Assembly (NCBI RefSeq): GCF_005405445.1
Contig: NZ_BJEB01000001.1
Coordinates: 1 to 64,000, forward strand
Source: Paucilactobacillus nenjiangensis
Lineage (GTDB): Bacteria > Bacillota > Bacilli > Lactobacillales > Lactobacillaceae
Direction of reading: 5' to 3'
Length of the DNA: 64,000 nucleotides
Notes under the pieces: model-generated
What the model was told of the DNA's origin: nothing
The model's input: only the letters and a program-made list of their open reading frames with translations
The model's database searches: none
Position numbers and translations under genes: made by a program
Shown: piece after piece, positions 23,847 to 33,351 of the stretch
How the letters are laid out: each line of letters opens with the position of its first letter
Position numbering within the stretch: the first letter of the stretch is position 1

Positions 23847-24755
23847 TTAACTATTATTTTTTGCAACTAATTTTTGTACAAAATCACGGAAAGCTTGTTC
23901 ACCTGGTGACAGGGTGGCATCGAGAACTTGGACGAAGTAAATATCACGCATAAATTCGACCCCGGTTAGCTCTTTGGATGCCAAATTGTGGGCTTGGATA
24001 AAGTCTGCGAATTGTGGTAACTCGACTTGGAAATCAGGAATAATTGCCACACCTAAATTTTGTGCGACAAATTCAAGTAAAAAAGTATCTTCAGAAGTCT
24101 CAAAGTAGCTGGCGGGGACCGTATGGCGATTGATCAACTTATTCAAATGACGATTGTAGATATCATATTCTTTTCCTTTAATACCGAGAGCTTGGCCATT
24201 CAAGTCAGCAAAAGTGAGAGATGGATGTTGGTATAACGGATTGTCTGGCGAGACCAAAATGCGATAATGATTACGGGCGACAAAAAAACCATCGTATTTT
24301 TTTAAATCAATCGGACCGTTAATGAATCCAATGTTGGCGTGGTGATCATTTAACATATTTCGCAATGCCGAATCCGGGAATTCTACCAAATTTAAAGTTG
24401 TCTCGGGATGGTCCGCTTGAAAGCTTTGAAAGAAATTGAAACCTAAAAAAGATAAGAATCCGTAAGTTGAAAAGACACTGACAATCTCATTGGCGAGTCG
24501 CGTATCGTCCGTGGGTGCGTTGATACTTTGAAACATTAACTCTAGTTCGGTCGCTTTATTATATAAATTATGGGAGTATGCAGTAGGTTTAATGCCAGCT
24601 TTTGAGCGCATAAATAATTGCACCGATAAATCCGCCTCTATCCGATTAATGGCTTTGGCGACTCCTTGCGGCGACATGAAAAGTTTCTCAGATGCCGCTG
24701 AAAAAGAGTGATTGTCATAAGTTGTTGTAAATATTTTTAAGTCGTTAGTGTCCAT
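23847..24755 (-). CDS. LysR-family transcriptional regulator
   Basis: A 302-residue protein, full length for the family. The N-terminal helix-turn-helix reads HSFSAASEKLFMSPQGVAKAINRIEADLSVQLFMRSKAGIKPTA; the effector domain covers about residues 90-295. It lies upstream of the SDR gene on the same strand, 94 bases away, and diverges from the KDPG aldolase gene, so it probably controls one or both. Start ATG has TGAGGTGA eight bases before it. The inducer is likely a sugar acid or keto acid but nothing in the sequence proves it. Confidence 0.9.
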   Translation of the reverse strand: MDTNDLKIFTTTYDNHSFSAASEKLFMSPQGVAKAINRIEADLSVQLFMRSKAGIKPTAYSHNLYNKATELELMFQSINAPTDDTRLANEIVSVFSTYGFLSFLGFNFFQSFQADHPETTLNLVEFPDSALRNMLNDHHANIGFINGPIDLKKYDGFFVARNHYRILVSPDNPLYQHPSLTFADLNGQALGIKGKEYDIYNRHLNKLINRHTVPASYFETSEDTFLLEFVAQNLGVAIIPDFQVELPQFADFIQAHNLASKELTGVEFMRDIYFVQVLDATLSPGEQAFRDFVQKLVAKNNS

Positions 24756-24914
24756 TTGTCATTCACCTCAAGATAATTGTAACAGTATTTAATGATACAG
24801 TTGTAACTTTTAGTTTCAAGGTAGTCTTCTTTAGTTGATCTATTTGCAAGAATTACTGCTTTATACTGTTCACGTAGTTAAGTTACTTAGTCAAACACAA
24901 GAGGAGATAAACTG

Positions 24915-25559
24915 ATGAAAAGATTTGAAACATTAAGTCAAATTAAATATACAGGTATTATCGCGGTGGTTGGAGCAGAGACTGCAGACAAGGCCATCAA
25001 AGTGGTTGAAGCGTTAGTTGCTGGTGGAATTAAGGGAATTGAGCTGACTTTTACAGTTCCACAGGCGGATCAAGTAATTAGTCAACTGGCCGCTAAGTAT
25101 GCGCAGACCGACGTCGTTATTGGGGCTGGGACAGTGCTAGAACCTGTGACGGCACGTTTGGCCATTAATGATGGTGCTCAGTTTTTGGTTAGCCCTTTGT
25201 TTGATGAAGGAACGGCGAAGATGGCTAACTTGTATCAAGTTCCTTACTTGGCAGGTGCGTTTACTATTACAGAAATAAAAACTGCCCTGGAAGCCGGCGT
25301 GGATATTGTTAAGATGTTTCTAGGGGCGGAAGCTTCACCATCGATGGTCAAAGCAGTGATGGCACCCATGCCACAATTGAGTATTATGCCTTCTGGTGGT
25401 GTGAGCCTAGACAATATGGAATAATGGATTAATGCCGGCGTCGTTGCATTAGGTGCTGGTGGTAATTTGTTGAAACCAGCTGACACGGACGATTATGCCG
25501 GGGTTACCGCAATGGCAAAGAAGTTTATGACTAAATATCGCCAACTGAATCAAAAATAA
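24915..25559 (+). pseudogene. KHG/KDPG aldolase with one in-frame TAA
   Basis: The reading frame would encode 214 residues, normal for 2-keto-3-deoxy-6-phosphogluconate/4-hydroxy-2-oxoglutarate aldolase. It shows the Glu of GIELTFTVP, the substrate motif GAGTVLEP, the Schiff-base Lys in IVKMF and PSGGV near the phosphate site. A TAA at 25422-25424 follows NME; the same frame then continues WINAGVVALGAGGNLL and on to a natural stop. The lost part completes the TIM barrel, so a truncated product should be inactive. The enzyme splits KDPG to pyruvate and glyceraldehyde 3-phosphate in sugar-acid catabolism. It may be a recent mutation or a base error. Confidence 0.9.
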
Positions 25560-25652
25560 CCCTTGTGTAATACCAACTGAATCATATAATTTACCTAAGT
25601 CACTAGCAATGGTGACTTCTTTATGTTTGGATAAAAAACGGGGTGATTTAAA

Positions 25653-26330
25653 ATGAAAATCGTATTTTGGAATTGCAATGATGGTTTTCAAAAGAAGTAT
25701 TCAAAATTAGATGAGATTTCGGCAGATTTATGTATCGTAGCTGAGTGCCGAGATATAAATAATGATAAATTTACAACCTTTCGAGAAACCCATAAAAACA
25801 TTATGTATTTAAAACAGGATGGTGATATCAAGGGATTATTGATTTATTCCAATAAAGACAAGTTTACGAAACAAGATTGGAATGACTACAATATGGATTA
25901 CTACTTGCCAATCTGTTTTCAAGATAAGAAAATATTATGTGTCTGGACCAAACATGGTTATATAGAGGATTTATGCACATACACTCAGTTACATATGAAT
26001 AATCTTAAAGATACAATAATTATTGGAGATTTCAATAGTAGTGTTATTTGGGACAAAAAGCACGGTCGACGGACTCATAGCTTTTTTAATCACTTAATGA
26101 ACGGAGTTAATCACATATATGCTTACCATACACAAACTGGAGAACAATTTGGGAAAGAAACACAGCCTACTTTCTTCCTACATCGAAACGAGCTACAACC
26201 ATATCATATTGATTATTCGTATGTACCAGAAAACGATGGGTATCATTTAGAAATCGGTAATAGGGAGTTTTTAGATTACTCGGATCACTTACCTTTGATT
26301 TTAGATATTAATAACGATTTGAAGGATTAA
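25653..26330 (+). CDS. Endonuclease/exonuclease/phosphatase (EEP) fold protein
   Basis: A 225-residue protein with the EEP catalytic landmarks: Asn in FWNCND, Glu in VAECRD, the GDFNSS motif and the terminal SDHLPL. Missing upstream histidine context makes it a short, divergent member. The family includes DNA/RNA nucleases and inositol- or sphingomyelin phosphatases; there is no signal peptide, so it acts inside the cell. The gene is more AT-rich than its neighbours and uses AAT, ATA and AGA codons more often, which suggests horizontal gain. Start ATG follows GGGGTGATTT. It sits between two genes disabled by in-frame TAA and ends two bases before the EamA start. Confidence 0.75.
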   Translation: MKIVFWNCNDGFQKKYSKLDEISADLCIVAECRDINNDKFTTFRETHKNIMYLKQDGDIKGLLIYSNKDKFTKQDWNDYNMDYYLPICFQDKKILCVWTKHGYIEDLCTYTQLHMNNLKDTIIIGDFNSSVIWDKKHGRRTHSFFNHLMNGVNHIYAYHTQTGEQFGKETQPTFFLHRNELQPYHIDYSYVPENDGYHLEIGNREFLDYSDHLPLILDINNDLKD

Positions 26331-26332
26331 AA

Positions 26333-27205
26333 ATGAAAGCTAAAACCAATTTTTTATTAATTATTTCAATTATCGCGACTTCCTTTGCGTCGATTTTTGT
26401 GAAGTGGTCCAATGCACCAGCGACGACGATTAGTATGTATCGGATGTATTTTGCGAGCCTATTATTGTTGCCAATTGCGTATCGGTATCGTAAAGAGCTG
26501 TTGACGTTACGCAAAGCTGAATGGGGCCGGCTAATATTTGCCGGGATTTTATTGGGTTGTCATTTTGGGCTGTGGTTTGAATAATTGAAGCTGACGACGG
26601 TTGCGAGCTCGATGATTATCATTGCCTTGCAACCAATTGTGGCTTTAGTGGCGGAATTTTTGGTGTTTGGAAAGCGCACAAATTTGGCGTCGATGGTGAC
26701 GATTGGGGTCTCCTTGATTGGAATCTGCTTGGTGGGATGGGGGGACTTTGGCCATGGAGTGGCGACGATGATTGGGGATGGACTGTCGTTATTGTGTATG
26801 ATTGCGTTGGTGACGTATATGATGGTCGGTCAGCAAGTGATGCTCAAGGTAACGCACTGGTTATATAGTTTCGTGGTATTTTTAGTAGCCGGCATCACGC
26901 TGAACTGTTTTAACTTGATCACTCAACAACAGATGACTGGCTTTGCACCCAGAGAGTGGGGAATCTTCTGGTTGTTGGCGGTCGTCCCAACCTTAGCGCA
27001 TGTGATTTACAATTATCTGTTGAATTACATTGATACCACGACCATTTCGATGAGTATGCTGGGTGAGCCGGTGGGTGCCACCATCCTGGCCACTTTGTTG
27101 CTCGGTGAATCAATCACTGGACTGACAATTGTGGGAAACATTATTGTCCTCGGTTCAGTCTTTACCTTCTTATTAATTGAAAATAGTAGTAGTCAAAAAA
27201 CTTAA
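26333..27205 (+). pseudogene. EamA-family (DMT) transporter with one in-frame TAA
   Basis: The full frame would encode 290 residues with ten membrane segments in two EamA repeats, normal for a drug/metabolite transporter. A TAA at 26582-26584 follows GCHFGLWFE; the next codons LKLTTVASSMIIIALQP continue the standard TM3-TM4 pattern in the same frame without loss. In relatives a Ser or similar residue is usual at this place (TCA to TAA is a single change). The second part has no ribosome site. The gene starts two bases after the EEP-fold gene. Substrate of the ancestral transporter unknown. Confidence 0.9.
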
Positions 27206-27536
27206 CATTTCAGTACTTCATTAATTATTCGTCGGATAATGATGAAGTATTTTTTTGCTACATTATGAGATATTTTTGTCCTAATTTACATAAACATGTC
27301 AGTTGTCAATTAACTCAAATATTAAAAAAATTGACTTAATAAAATTAAGTTTGTGATGGTTGTCCACTTTGTTTTGCAATGCAATTGGCGAATAAACCCT
27401 GAATTTGCTTGACGATGCACAAGTTCCGATTTAGGGTATTATTAGTTACAAAAAATTAAAATAAGATTAAAAAGTTTTAATAATTGGGTGACACGACTTA
27501 GTAACCTTGTCGACTCATACATAAATTTCGGGAAAG
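27206..27536. other. Intergenic region upstream of acnA: terminator and candidate operators
   Basis: A terminator hairpin (TACTTCAT ... ATGAAGTA followed by TTTTTTT, 27213-27257) ends the EamA unit. Further on are two palindromes that may bind regulators: ACTTAAT-aaa-ATTAAGT (27334-27350), overlapping a TTGACT -35-like box, and TTGCA-A-TGCAA (27374-27384). A TTGACG lies near 27410. I cannot fix the acnA promoter. Confidence 0.5.
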
Positions 27537-30182
27537 ATGGTGGATTATTTGGCGACAGATTCGTTACAAAAGACATTTGAGATTAATGGAAAAACGTATC
27601 ATTTTGCAAATATCGCAGCTTTTTTAGCTGATCATGGTGCTTCGGTGGAATCAATGCCATATACGATTCGAGTGTTGTTAGAGGCGGCCTTACGCCGTGC
27701 CGGTAATGATGCTGAAAAGATTGCGGCGTTAACGACGTTTGTTAATTGGGATGAACATCATGACCAAGACGTATCCTACAATCCTGAACGTGTGATTCTA
27801 CAAGATTTTACAGGGGTGCCTGCACTGGTTGATTTGGCCGCCATGCGTGATGCATTGGCAGAACAAGGTGGGGATGTTCAAAAAATTAATCCCGAAGTCC
27901 CCGTTGATTTGGTCATTGACCACTCGGTACAAGTCGACCGCTCTGGGGATGACTTGGCCTTTGACTATAATATTGAAAAAGAATTTGAACGTAATGAAGA
28001 ACGATATAAGTTCTTGAAGTGGGCGCAAGGTAGTTTTGATAATTTGACCGTGATTCCACCTGATACTGGAATTATTCATCAGGTCAATTTGGAACGATTA
28101 GCTCAAGTCATTCGCACCAAAGAAAATGAGAATGGCGAACTCGAAGCTTTTCCAGATACTTTGGTCGGTACTGATTCGCATACAACCATGATTAATGGCC
28201 TGGGAGTGCTGGGCTGGGGCGTTGGCGGAATTGAAGCTGAAGCAAGTATGTTGGGCGAAACATCATTTATGCCAATGCCACGTGTCGTTGGGGTTAAGTT
28301 AACTGGCAAATTGAATCCAGGCGTGACGGCGACTGATTTGGCCTTAACGTTGACGAATCAACTGCGTAATCATGGAGTGGTGGGCAAATTTGTGGAGTAT
28401 TATGGCTCCGGCTTGGCGCATTTACCACTGGCATATCGGGCAACAATTGCGAACATGGCACCAGAATATGGGGCTACCTGTGGCTTCTTCCCGGTTGATC
28501 AGCAAACGCTAGAATATTTGAAATTGACGAGTCGCCCAGATGAGTTGATTAATTTGGTGGAAGAATATTCACAAGCTAACCACTTCTTCTATGACGAAAG
28601 CACTGATAGTAGTCGACATTACAGTGAAATTGAAGAATTAGATTTAAGTACCGTAGAAAGTAGTGTCGCTGGACCTAGTCGTCCACAAGATATTGTGAAA
28701 TTGGCGAACTTACCAGCACAGTTTGAGGACCGGCGAGACATGGCTGCCTATCCAGTACAAGTTGCGGGTCAAGACTTTGCGCTTCGCCCAGGATCATTAG
28801 GCATTGCGGCCATTACCAGTTGTACTAATACTTCAAACCCACAAGTTCTAATTGCCGCGGCATTAATTGCTAAAAAAGCGGTTGAATTTGGGCTAAAGGT
28901 GCCCGCATACGTCAAGACGTCTTTTGCTCCTGGTTCACGGGTAGTAACTGACTACTTGAAAGCGGCTGGCTTACAAGATTCCCTCGATGCAATCGGTTTT
29001 AACTTAGTTGGTTATGGTTGTACGACTTGTATCGGTAATTCCGGCCAGTTGTTAGAAGAATTACAACAAAGTGTCGTGGACAGACCTTATCCAATTGCGG
29101 CGGTAGAAAGTGGTAACCGGAACTTTGAAGGGCGGGTGAATCCGCTTGTCAAAGATACGTATTTGGCTTCACCTCCACTAGTAGTGATTTACGCTTTAGC
29201 GGGAACGCTTGATATTGACGTTACCACTGAACCAGTTGGTGTTAGCACAGATGGCACGCCAGTATATTTGACTGATTTGTGGCCAGCCGATGAAGATGTC
29301 GACGCAATCGCCACCGAGTACATTAAGCCTGAACAATTCTCAGATAATTATTCGTCTATTTTAAAACAGAACGAAACATGGAACGCTTTACAAGCACCAT
29401 CATCAGTCACTTATGAATGGGATGATCAATCAACTTACATTGCGTCACCACCATTCTTTGAACAACAAGAAGGCCAACCAAGTGAATTCGATGATATGCG
29501 TGCACTGGCGAGCTTTGGTGATTCCATCACGACTGACCATATTTCTCCAGCAGGTTTCATCGGTTCAACCACGCCAGCTGGTAAATATTTAGCTAGTAAA
29601 GGAGTGTCAATCAAAGAATTTAACTCATATGGTTCACGTCGCGGTCACCATGATGTCATGATGCGTGGGACGTTAGCAAATATTCGTTTACGTAACCAAC
29701 TTGTCCCGGATAAAACGGGTGGTTTTACCCGTTATTTACCAACCAATCAAGAAACGACGATTTTTGACGCAGCAATGCAGTATAAACAGGATCAAACGCC
29801 ATTAGTGATTTTGGCTGGTAAAGATTACGGGATGGGTTCTTCACGTGATTGGGCCGCCAAAGGGGTTAAGTTATTGGGTGTGAAGGCGATTATTGCCGAA
29901 AGTTTTGAACGAATTCACCGTTCTAATTTGGTCATGATGGGAATTGTTCCTCTTGAATATCAAAATGGTGATACGGCTGAAAGTCTTGGACTTGATGGTA
30001 CCGAAACATTTGATATCAAGCTTAATCAAACGACGGCCCACGTAATTGCCACTAAAGATACCAAAAAAGTCGAATTTGATACCAAACTTCGCTTTGATAC
30101 ACCAAAAGACTGGGAATACTATGAAAATGGTGGCATATTGCCATTAATTGTAAAAGAAAAGAGTGCAACCAGCCTCGATTAG
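27537..30182 (+). CDS. acnA: Aconitate hydratase (AcnA type)
   Basis: An 881-residue monomeric aconitase. The three [4Fe-4S] cysteines are Cys429 in SCTNTSNP and Cys495/Cys498 in GYGCTTCIGNSG. Other family motifs are DSHTTMINGLGVLGWGVGGIEAEA, SVAGPSRPQD, and the swivel domain with FGDSITTDHISPAG, NSYGSRRG, GMGSSRDWAAKG and AESFERIHRSNL. It converts citrate to isocitrate. The start is ATG with GGGAAAG very close in front; GTG one codon later is possible. First gene of acnA-gltA-icd, the oxidative branch that makes 2-oxoglutarate for glutamate synthesis. In some bacteria the apo-form binds mRNA; nothing here tests that. Confidence 0.96.
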   Translation: MVDYLATDSLQKTFEINGKTYHFANIAAFLADHGASVESMPYTIRVLLEAALRRAGNDAEKIAALTTFVNWDEHHDQDVSYNPERVILQDFTGVPALVDLAAMRDALAEQGGDVQKINPEVPVDLVIDHSVQVDRSGDDLAFDYNIEKEFERNEERYKFLKWAQGSFDNLTVIPPDTGIIHQVNLERLAQVIRTKENENGELEAFPDTLVGTDSHTTMINGLGVLGWGVGGIEAEASMLGETSFMPMPRVVGVKLTGKLNPGVTATDLALTLTNQLRNHGVVGKFVEYYGSGLAHLPLAYRATIANMAPEYGATCGFFPVDQQTLEYLKLTSRPDELINLVEEYSQANHFFYDESTDSSRHYSEIEELDLSTVESSVAGPSRPQDIVKLANLPAQFEDRRDMAAYPVQVAGQDFALRPGSLGIAAITSCTNTSNPQVLIAAALIAKKAVEFGLKVPAYVKTSFAPGSRVVTDYLKAAGLQDSLDAIGFNLVGYGCTTCIGNSGQLLEELQQSVVDRPYPIAAVESGNRNFEGRVNPLVKDTYLASPPLVVIYALAGTLDIDVTTEPVGVSTDGTPVYLTDLWPADEDVDAIATEYIKPEQFSDNYSSILKQNETWNALQAPSSVTYEWDDQSTYIASPPFFEQQEGQPSEFDDMRALASFGDSITTDHISPAGFIGSTTPAGKYLASKGVSIKEFNSYGSRRGHHDVMMRGTLANIRLRNQLVPDKTGGFTRYLPTNQETTIFDAAMQYKQDQTPLVILAGKDYGMGSSRDWAAKGVKLLGVKAIIAESFERIHRSNLVMMGIVPLEYQNGDTAESLGLDGTETFDIKLNQTTAHVIATKDTKKVEFDTKLRFDTPKDWEYYENGGILPLIVKEKSATSLD

Positions 30183-30296
30183 AACACCATATCTCAGGTA
30201 ACCACACTACAATCTCGTGGTGCACTCTTACTTGTTAATAATTGCACAAAAAAATAAGACGTAGAGGAAGACACATAGAAAATATGAGGTGAGCAT

Positions 30297-31442
30297 ATGG
30301 ACCTACCCAAAGGATTAGCAGGAGTTGTAATTTCAGAAACCAAAATCAGCTCGACAAAAGACGCAAAGTTAACATATAGTGGTTATCCAATTCAAGAACT
30401 GAAGGATGCTTCATTTGAAGAAGTCGTGTATTTATTGTGGCATCAAGAAACTCCAACCGTTGAACAAGTCCAAGACTTACGGAAATTGTTGGTTAGTGAA
30501 ATGAAGTTACCAGATGAAACGATTCGTTTGATCAAAGAAGTGGCTAAAGAACCACAGCATCCGATGAGTATTTTACGAACGACTGTTTCATTGTTGGGAA
30601 CGACTCATAATGAGGATGGCTTGGATCAACCACCAGTGATTTTGGCGAAAATGCTGACCGCAATTGCTGCGATTATCCGGTTACGTGACAATCAAAAATT
30701 GATGGAAGTTCACGAAGACTGGGGTGTCGTCGAAAACTTCATGTATTTATTTACTGGACAGCGACCAAGCCCAGAGTACGTAAAAATGTTTTCAACGGTG
30801 ATGGTGCTACATGCTGACCATGAATTTAATGCGTCGACTTTTACCGCACGGGTAGTCGCTTCAACGCAAGCGGACTATTATTCTTGTTTGACGGCTGCCG
30901 TCTGTGCTTTAAAAGGACCACTGCATGGTGGAGCAAATGAACAAGTTTTCAAAATGTTGGCGGAGATTCGCGAAACAGGCATTAAACCGATTGATTACAT
31001 TGAAAAACAAATTGCCGCTGGTAAAAAAATCATGGGCTTTGGCCATCGCATTTATAAGCATGGAGATCCACGGGCTAAAATTTTGCGTGGCATTGCTGAA
31101 AAAATGGCACAAACTACGAATAATTCAGTGTATTTTGATTTGGAAGAACAGATTGCTAATTATATGTTTGAAAAAACCAAATTATATCCCAATGTCGATT
31201 ACTACACGGCCGTGATTTACCATTGCCTAGGCCTGGATAGTTCGACCTTTACGATGATGTTTGCCGCTTGTCGTACCACCGGCTGGATGGCACATATTAT
31301 TGAGCAACAGACGGATGGCACATTAATTCGCCCATCATCAGAATATGTTGGTGAGATGCATCATTACACTGGCCCAATCAAAGCACAAGATACGGCATCC
31401 GTGACAAAAAAAGTCGTGGATTTTGGTGCGACTAAATCATAA
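30297..31442 (+). CDS. gltA: Citrate synthase
   Basis: A 381-residue protein of the short Gram-positive type (CitZ-like). The catalytic residues are His210 in GPLHGGANE, His250 in GFGHRIYKHGDPR and Asp301 in YPNVDYYTA. Substrate-binding SSEYVG lies near the C-terminus. It condenses oxaloacetate and acetyl-CoA to citrate. It lies 114 bases after acnA and its stop nearly touches icd, so the three are probably one transcript. Start ATG follows GAGGTGAGC. The length and lack of an extended N-terminus fit the dimeric, non-NADH-inhibited class. Confidence 0.96.
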   Translation: MDLPKGLAGVVISETKISSTKDAKLTYSGYPIQELKDASFEEVVYLLWHQETPTVEQVQDLRKLLVSEMKLPDETIRLIKEVAKEPQHPMSILRTTVSLLGTTHNEDGLDQPPVILAKMLTAIAAIIRLRDNQKLMEVHEDWGVVENFMYLFTGQRPSPEYVKMFSTVMVLHADHEFNASTFTARVVASTQADYYSCLTAAVCALKGPLHGGANEQVFKMLAEIRETGIKPIDYIEKQIAAGKKIMGFGHRIYKHGDPRAKILRGIAEKMAQTTNNSVYFDLEEQIANYMFEKTKLYPNVDYYTAVIYHCLGLDSSTFTMMFAACRTTGWMAHIIEQQTDGTLIRPSSEYVGEMHHYTGPIKAQDTASVTKKVVDFGATKS

Positions 31443-31457
31443 GTGAGGAAGTTTAAC

Positions 31458-32717
31458 ATGGCAGACGAGAAAATTGAAATGAGAAATGGTGTGTTATTAA
31501 CACCAGATCATCCAACGATTCCATTTATTGAAGGAGACGGAATTGGTTCAGAAATTTGGGGAGCGGCGCAAGAAGTCTTTGATGAAGCTGTAAAGAAGGC
31601 CTTTTCCGGGCAAAAAGCGGTCAACTGGAAGCCGATTTTAGCTGGTGAAGTGGCATTTAAACAAACTGGTCAATGGTTACCAGATGAAACTTTAGCAACC
31701 TTAAAAGAATATTTAGTTGGTATTAAAGGTCCGCTGACGACGCCGATTGGAGTAGGTCATCGTTCAATTAACGTAACTTTACGCCAAAAATTGGACCTCT
31801 ATGCTTGTTTTAGACCAGTTGAATTTTATCCTGGAACGCCTTCGCCGGTTAAGCACCCGGAAAATGTGGCCATTGATGTATTCCGCGAAAATACAGAAGA
31901 CATTTATGCGGGCATTGAAGCAGATGTGCATACACCAGAAGCAGATCAAATCAAGGCATTGCTCAAGGATCAAAATCAAATTGACAAGGTCCGTTTCCCC
32001 GATTCAGTGGCTTTTGCAATTAAACCGGTCTCGATTGAGGGCTCTCAGCGCCTGGTGAAAGCGGCAATGGAATATGCTTTGGCTAATAATAAACATACGC
32101 TGTCGTTGGTTCATAAGGGTAACATCATGAAGAAAACGGAAGGTGGGTTTAAAAAATGGGGCTATGAGCTAATCGAATCAGATTATGCTGACCAAACTTT
32201 TACAACACCTCAGTACGATTCTATTAAAGAACGAGACGGTAAAGTCGCAGCTGATCAAGCTTGGGATACTGCGAAAGCCGCTGGCAAAGTGATGGTCAAT
32301 GACATTATCACGGATAACTTTTTCCAACAAACGTTGCTGTACCCTGAGCATTTTGAAGTGGTCGCTACCTTAAATTTGAACGGTGATTATATCTCTGATG
32401 CCCTGGCGGCCCAAGTAGGCGGGATTGGAATTGCCCCTGGTGGCAATATTAACTATCAAACAGGACATGCAATTTTTGAAGCTACGCATGGCACGGCCCC
32501 TCAATTCGTTGGTCAAAATAAATTGAACCCAACCTCGATTATTTTATCTGGGGCCATGATGTTTGATTATATTGGCTGGCCAGAAGTTGGTAAGTTAATT
32601 CGTGGTGGAATTGCTGATGCAATCAGCGGTGGACACGTGACTGCAGACTTTACTGATGATGAAACAAAAGCACTAAGTACTAGTGGCTTTGGTACCTACG
32701 TGGCTGAACACTTATAG
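31458..32717 (+). CDS. icd: Isocitrate dehydrogenase, NADP+-type
   Basis: A 419-residue protein. The N-terminal part reads PTIPFIEGDGIGSEIW; the substrate loop is GHRSINVTLRQKLDLYACFRPV with the isocitrate-binding Ser and Arg residues; the FRENTEDIYAGIE segment, the catalytic Lys region SLVHKGNIMKKTEG, NDIITDNFFQQ and EATHGTAPQFVGQNKLNPTS are all present. It makes 2-oxoglutarate, CO2 and reduced cofactor. I chose ATG at 31458, eight bases after GTGAGGAAG, over an in-frame GTG five codons upstream. It is the last gene of the operon and is followed by a terminator. Confidence 0.95.
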   Translation: MADEKIEMRNGVLLTPDHPTIPFIEGDGIGSEIWGAAQEVFDEAVKKAFSGQKAVNWKPILAGEVAFKQTGQWLPDETLATLKEYLVGIKGPLTTPIGVGHRSINVTLRQKLDLYACFRPVEFYPGTPSPVKHPENVAIDVFRENTEDIYAGIEADVHTPEADQIKALLKDQNQIDKVRFPDSVAFAIKPVSIEGSQRLVKAAMEYALANNKHTLSLVHKGNIMKKTEGGFKKWGYELIESDYADQTFTTPQYDSIKERDGKVAADQAWDTAKAAGKVMVNDIITDNFFQQTLLYPEHFEVVATLNLNGDYISDALAAQVGGIGIAPGGNINYQTGHAIFEATHGTAPQFVGQNKLNPTSIILSGAMMFDYIGWPEVGKLIRGGIADAISGGHVTADFTDDETKALSTSGFGTYVAEHL

Positions 32718-32724
32718 AAATGAA

Positions 32725-32754
32725 AAAAAGTTGAACCGATTGGTCCAACTTTTT
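32725..32754. terminator. Bidirectional terminator between icd and sdpI-like gene
   Basis: Arms AAAAAGTTGAACC and GGTCCAACTTTTT (one mismatch) around GATT. Confidence 0.88.
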
Positions 32755-32762
32755 AAATATCC

Positions 32763-33350
32763 TTATTTATGCGGTTTCGCAATTAACATGACTGCAAAAA
32801 TGCCAATAATGATGGCGGCAATCAGAACAACTGACAAAATTGGGTTGAAAAAGATACTGATTAATAACAAAATGCCACCGTAAAATAAGACTCGTCCCAC
32901 CGGAAACTGTGCTCCACGCCAACGTTTATCTTGTTTTCGTTCGCCATTGAAGGTTGGAAGGTAATTACCGGTGATGATGAAGACCAGAGACACAATCGTG
33001 ACGGTGAGTCGCCAGAAGTCAATTTCATTACCCAGATTGTAAAGAATCGTGGCTGGATACAAAATGACGGTGAAGACGGGAATAACCCAAGCCACAACTT
33101 CTTGAAAACGACTGGCTGGTTTATTTTTAGCTGCGTATACCATGGTGTAGGTACAAAGGATCTGAACAAGCAGCATTAATAATGGTAAACCAAAAATGAA
33201 AAATGAACGACTCATAAAGCCATTAGGAGTGTTATCAATGCCAAAGTGGGTGGCCATTTTAGTTGGTAATTCGGAATAAACAGAAACTCCATATATCATT
33301 GGGACTAAAATAATTAAGCCACTGATGATTAGTTGCTTGATTGTTTTCAT
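32763..33350 (-). CDS. SdpI/YhfL-type membrane protein (DUF1648)
   Basis: A 195-residue protein with about six hydrophobic segments. Its N-terminal part SELPTKMATHFGIDNTPNGFMSRS matches DUF1648, and FIITGNYLPTFNGERKQDKRWRGAQ is the typical SdpI loop. In Bacillus subtilis SdpI gives immunity to the SdpC toxin and also recruits the repressor SdpR. No toxin gene like sdpC lies near, so here the pair may have another task or be an orphan immunity unit. It starts one base after the stop of the ArsR-type regulator and is surely co-transcribed. Confidence 0.88.
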   Translation of the reverse strand: MKTIKQLIISGLIILVPMIYGVSVYSELPTKMATHFGIDNTPNGFMSRSFFIFGLPLLMLLVQILCTYTMVYAAKNKPASRFQEVVAWVIPVFTVILYPATILYNLGNEIDFWRLTVTIVSLVFIITGNYLPTFNGERKQDKRWRGAQFPVGRVLFYGGILLLISIFFNPILSVVLIAAIIIGIFAVMLIAKPHK

Positions 33351-33351
33351 G

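Noticed and set aside
18682-26584. Stop-codon recoding of TAA
   Set aside because: Most intact genes in the window end in TAA, so general recoding is impossible; pseudogenes or base errors explain the three cases better.
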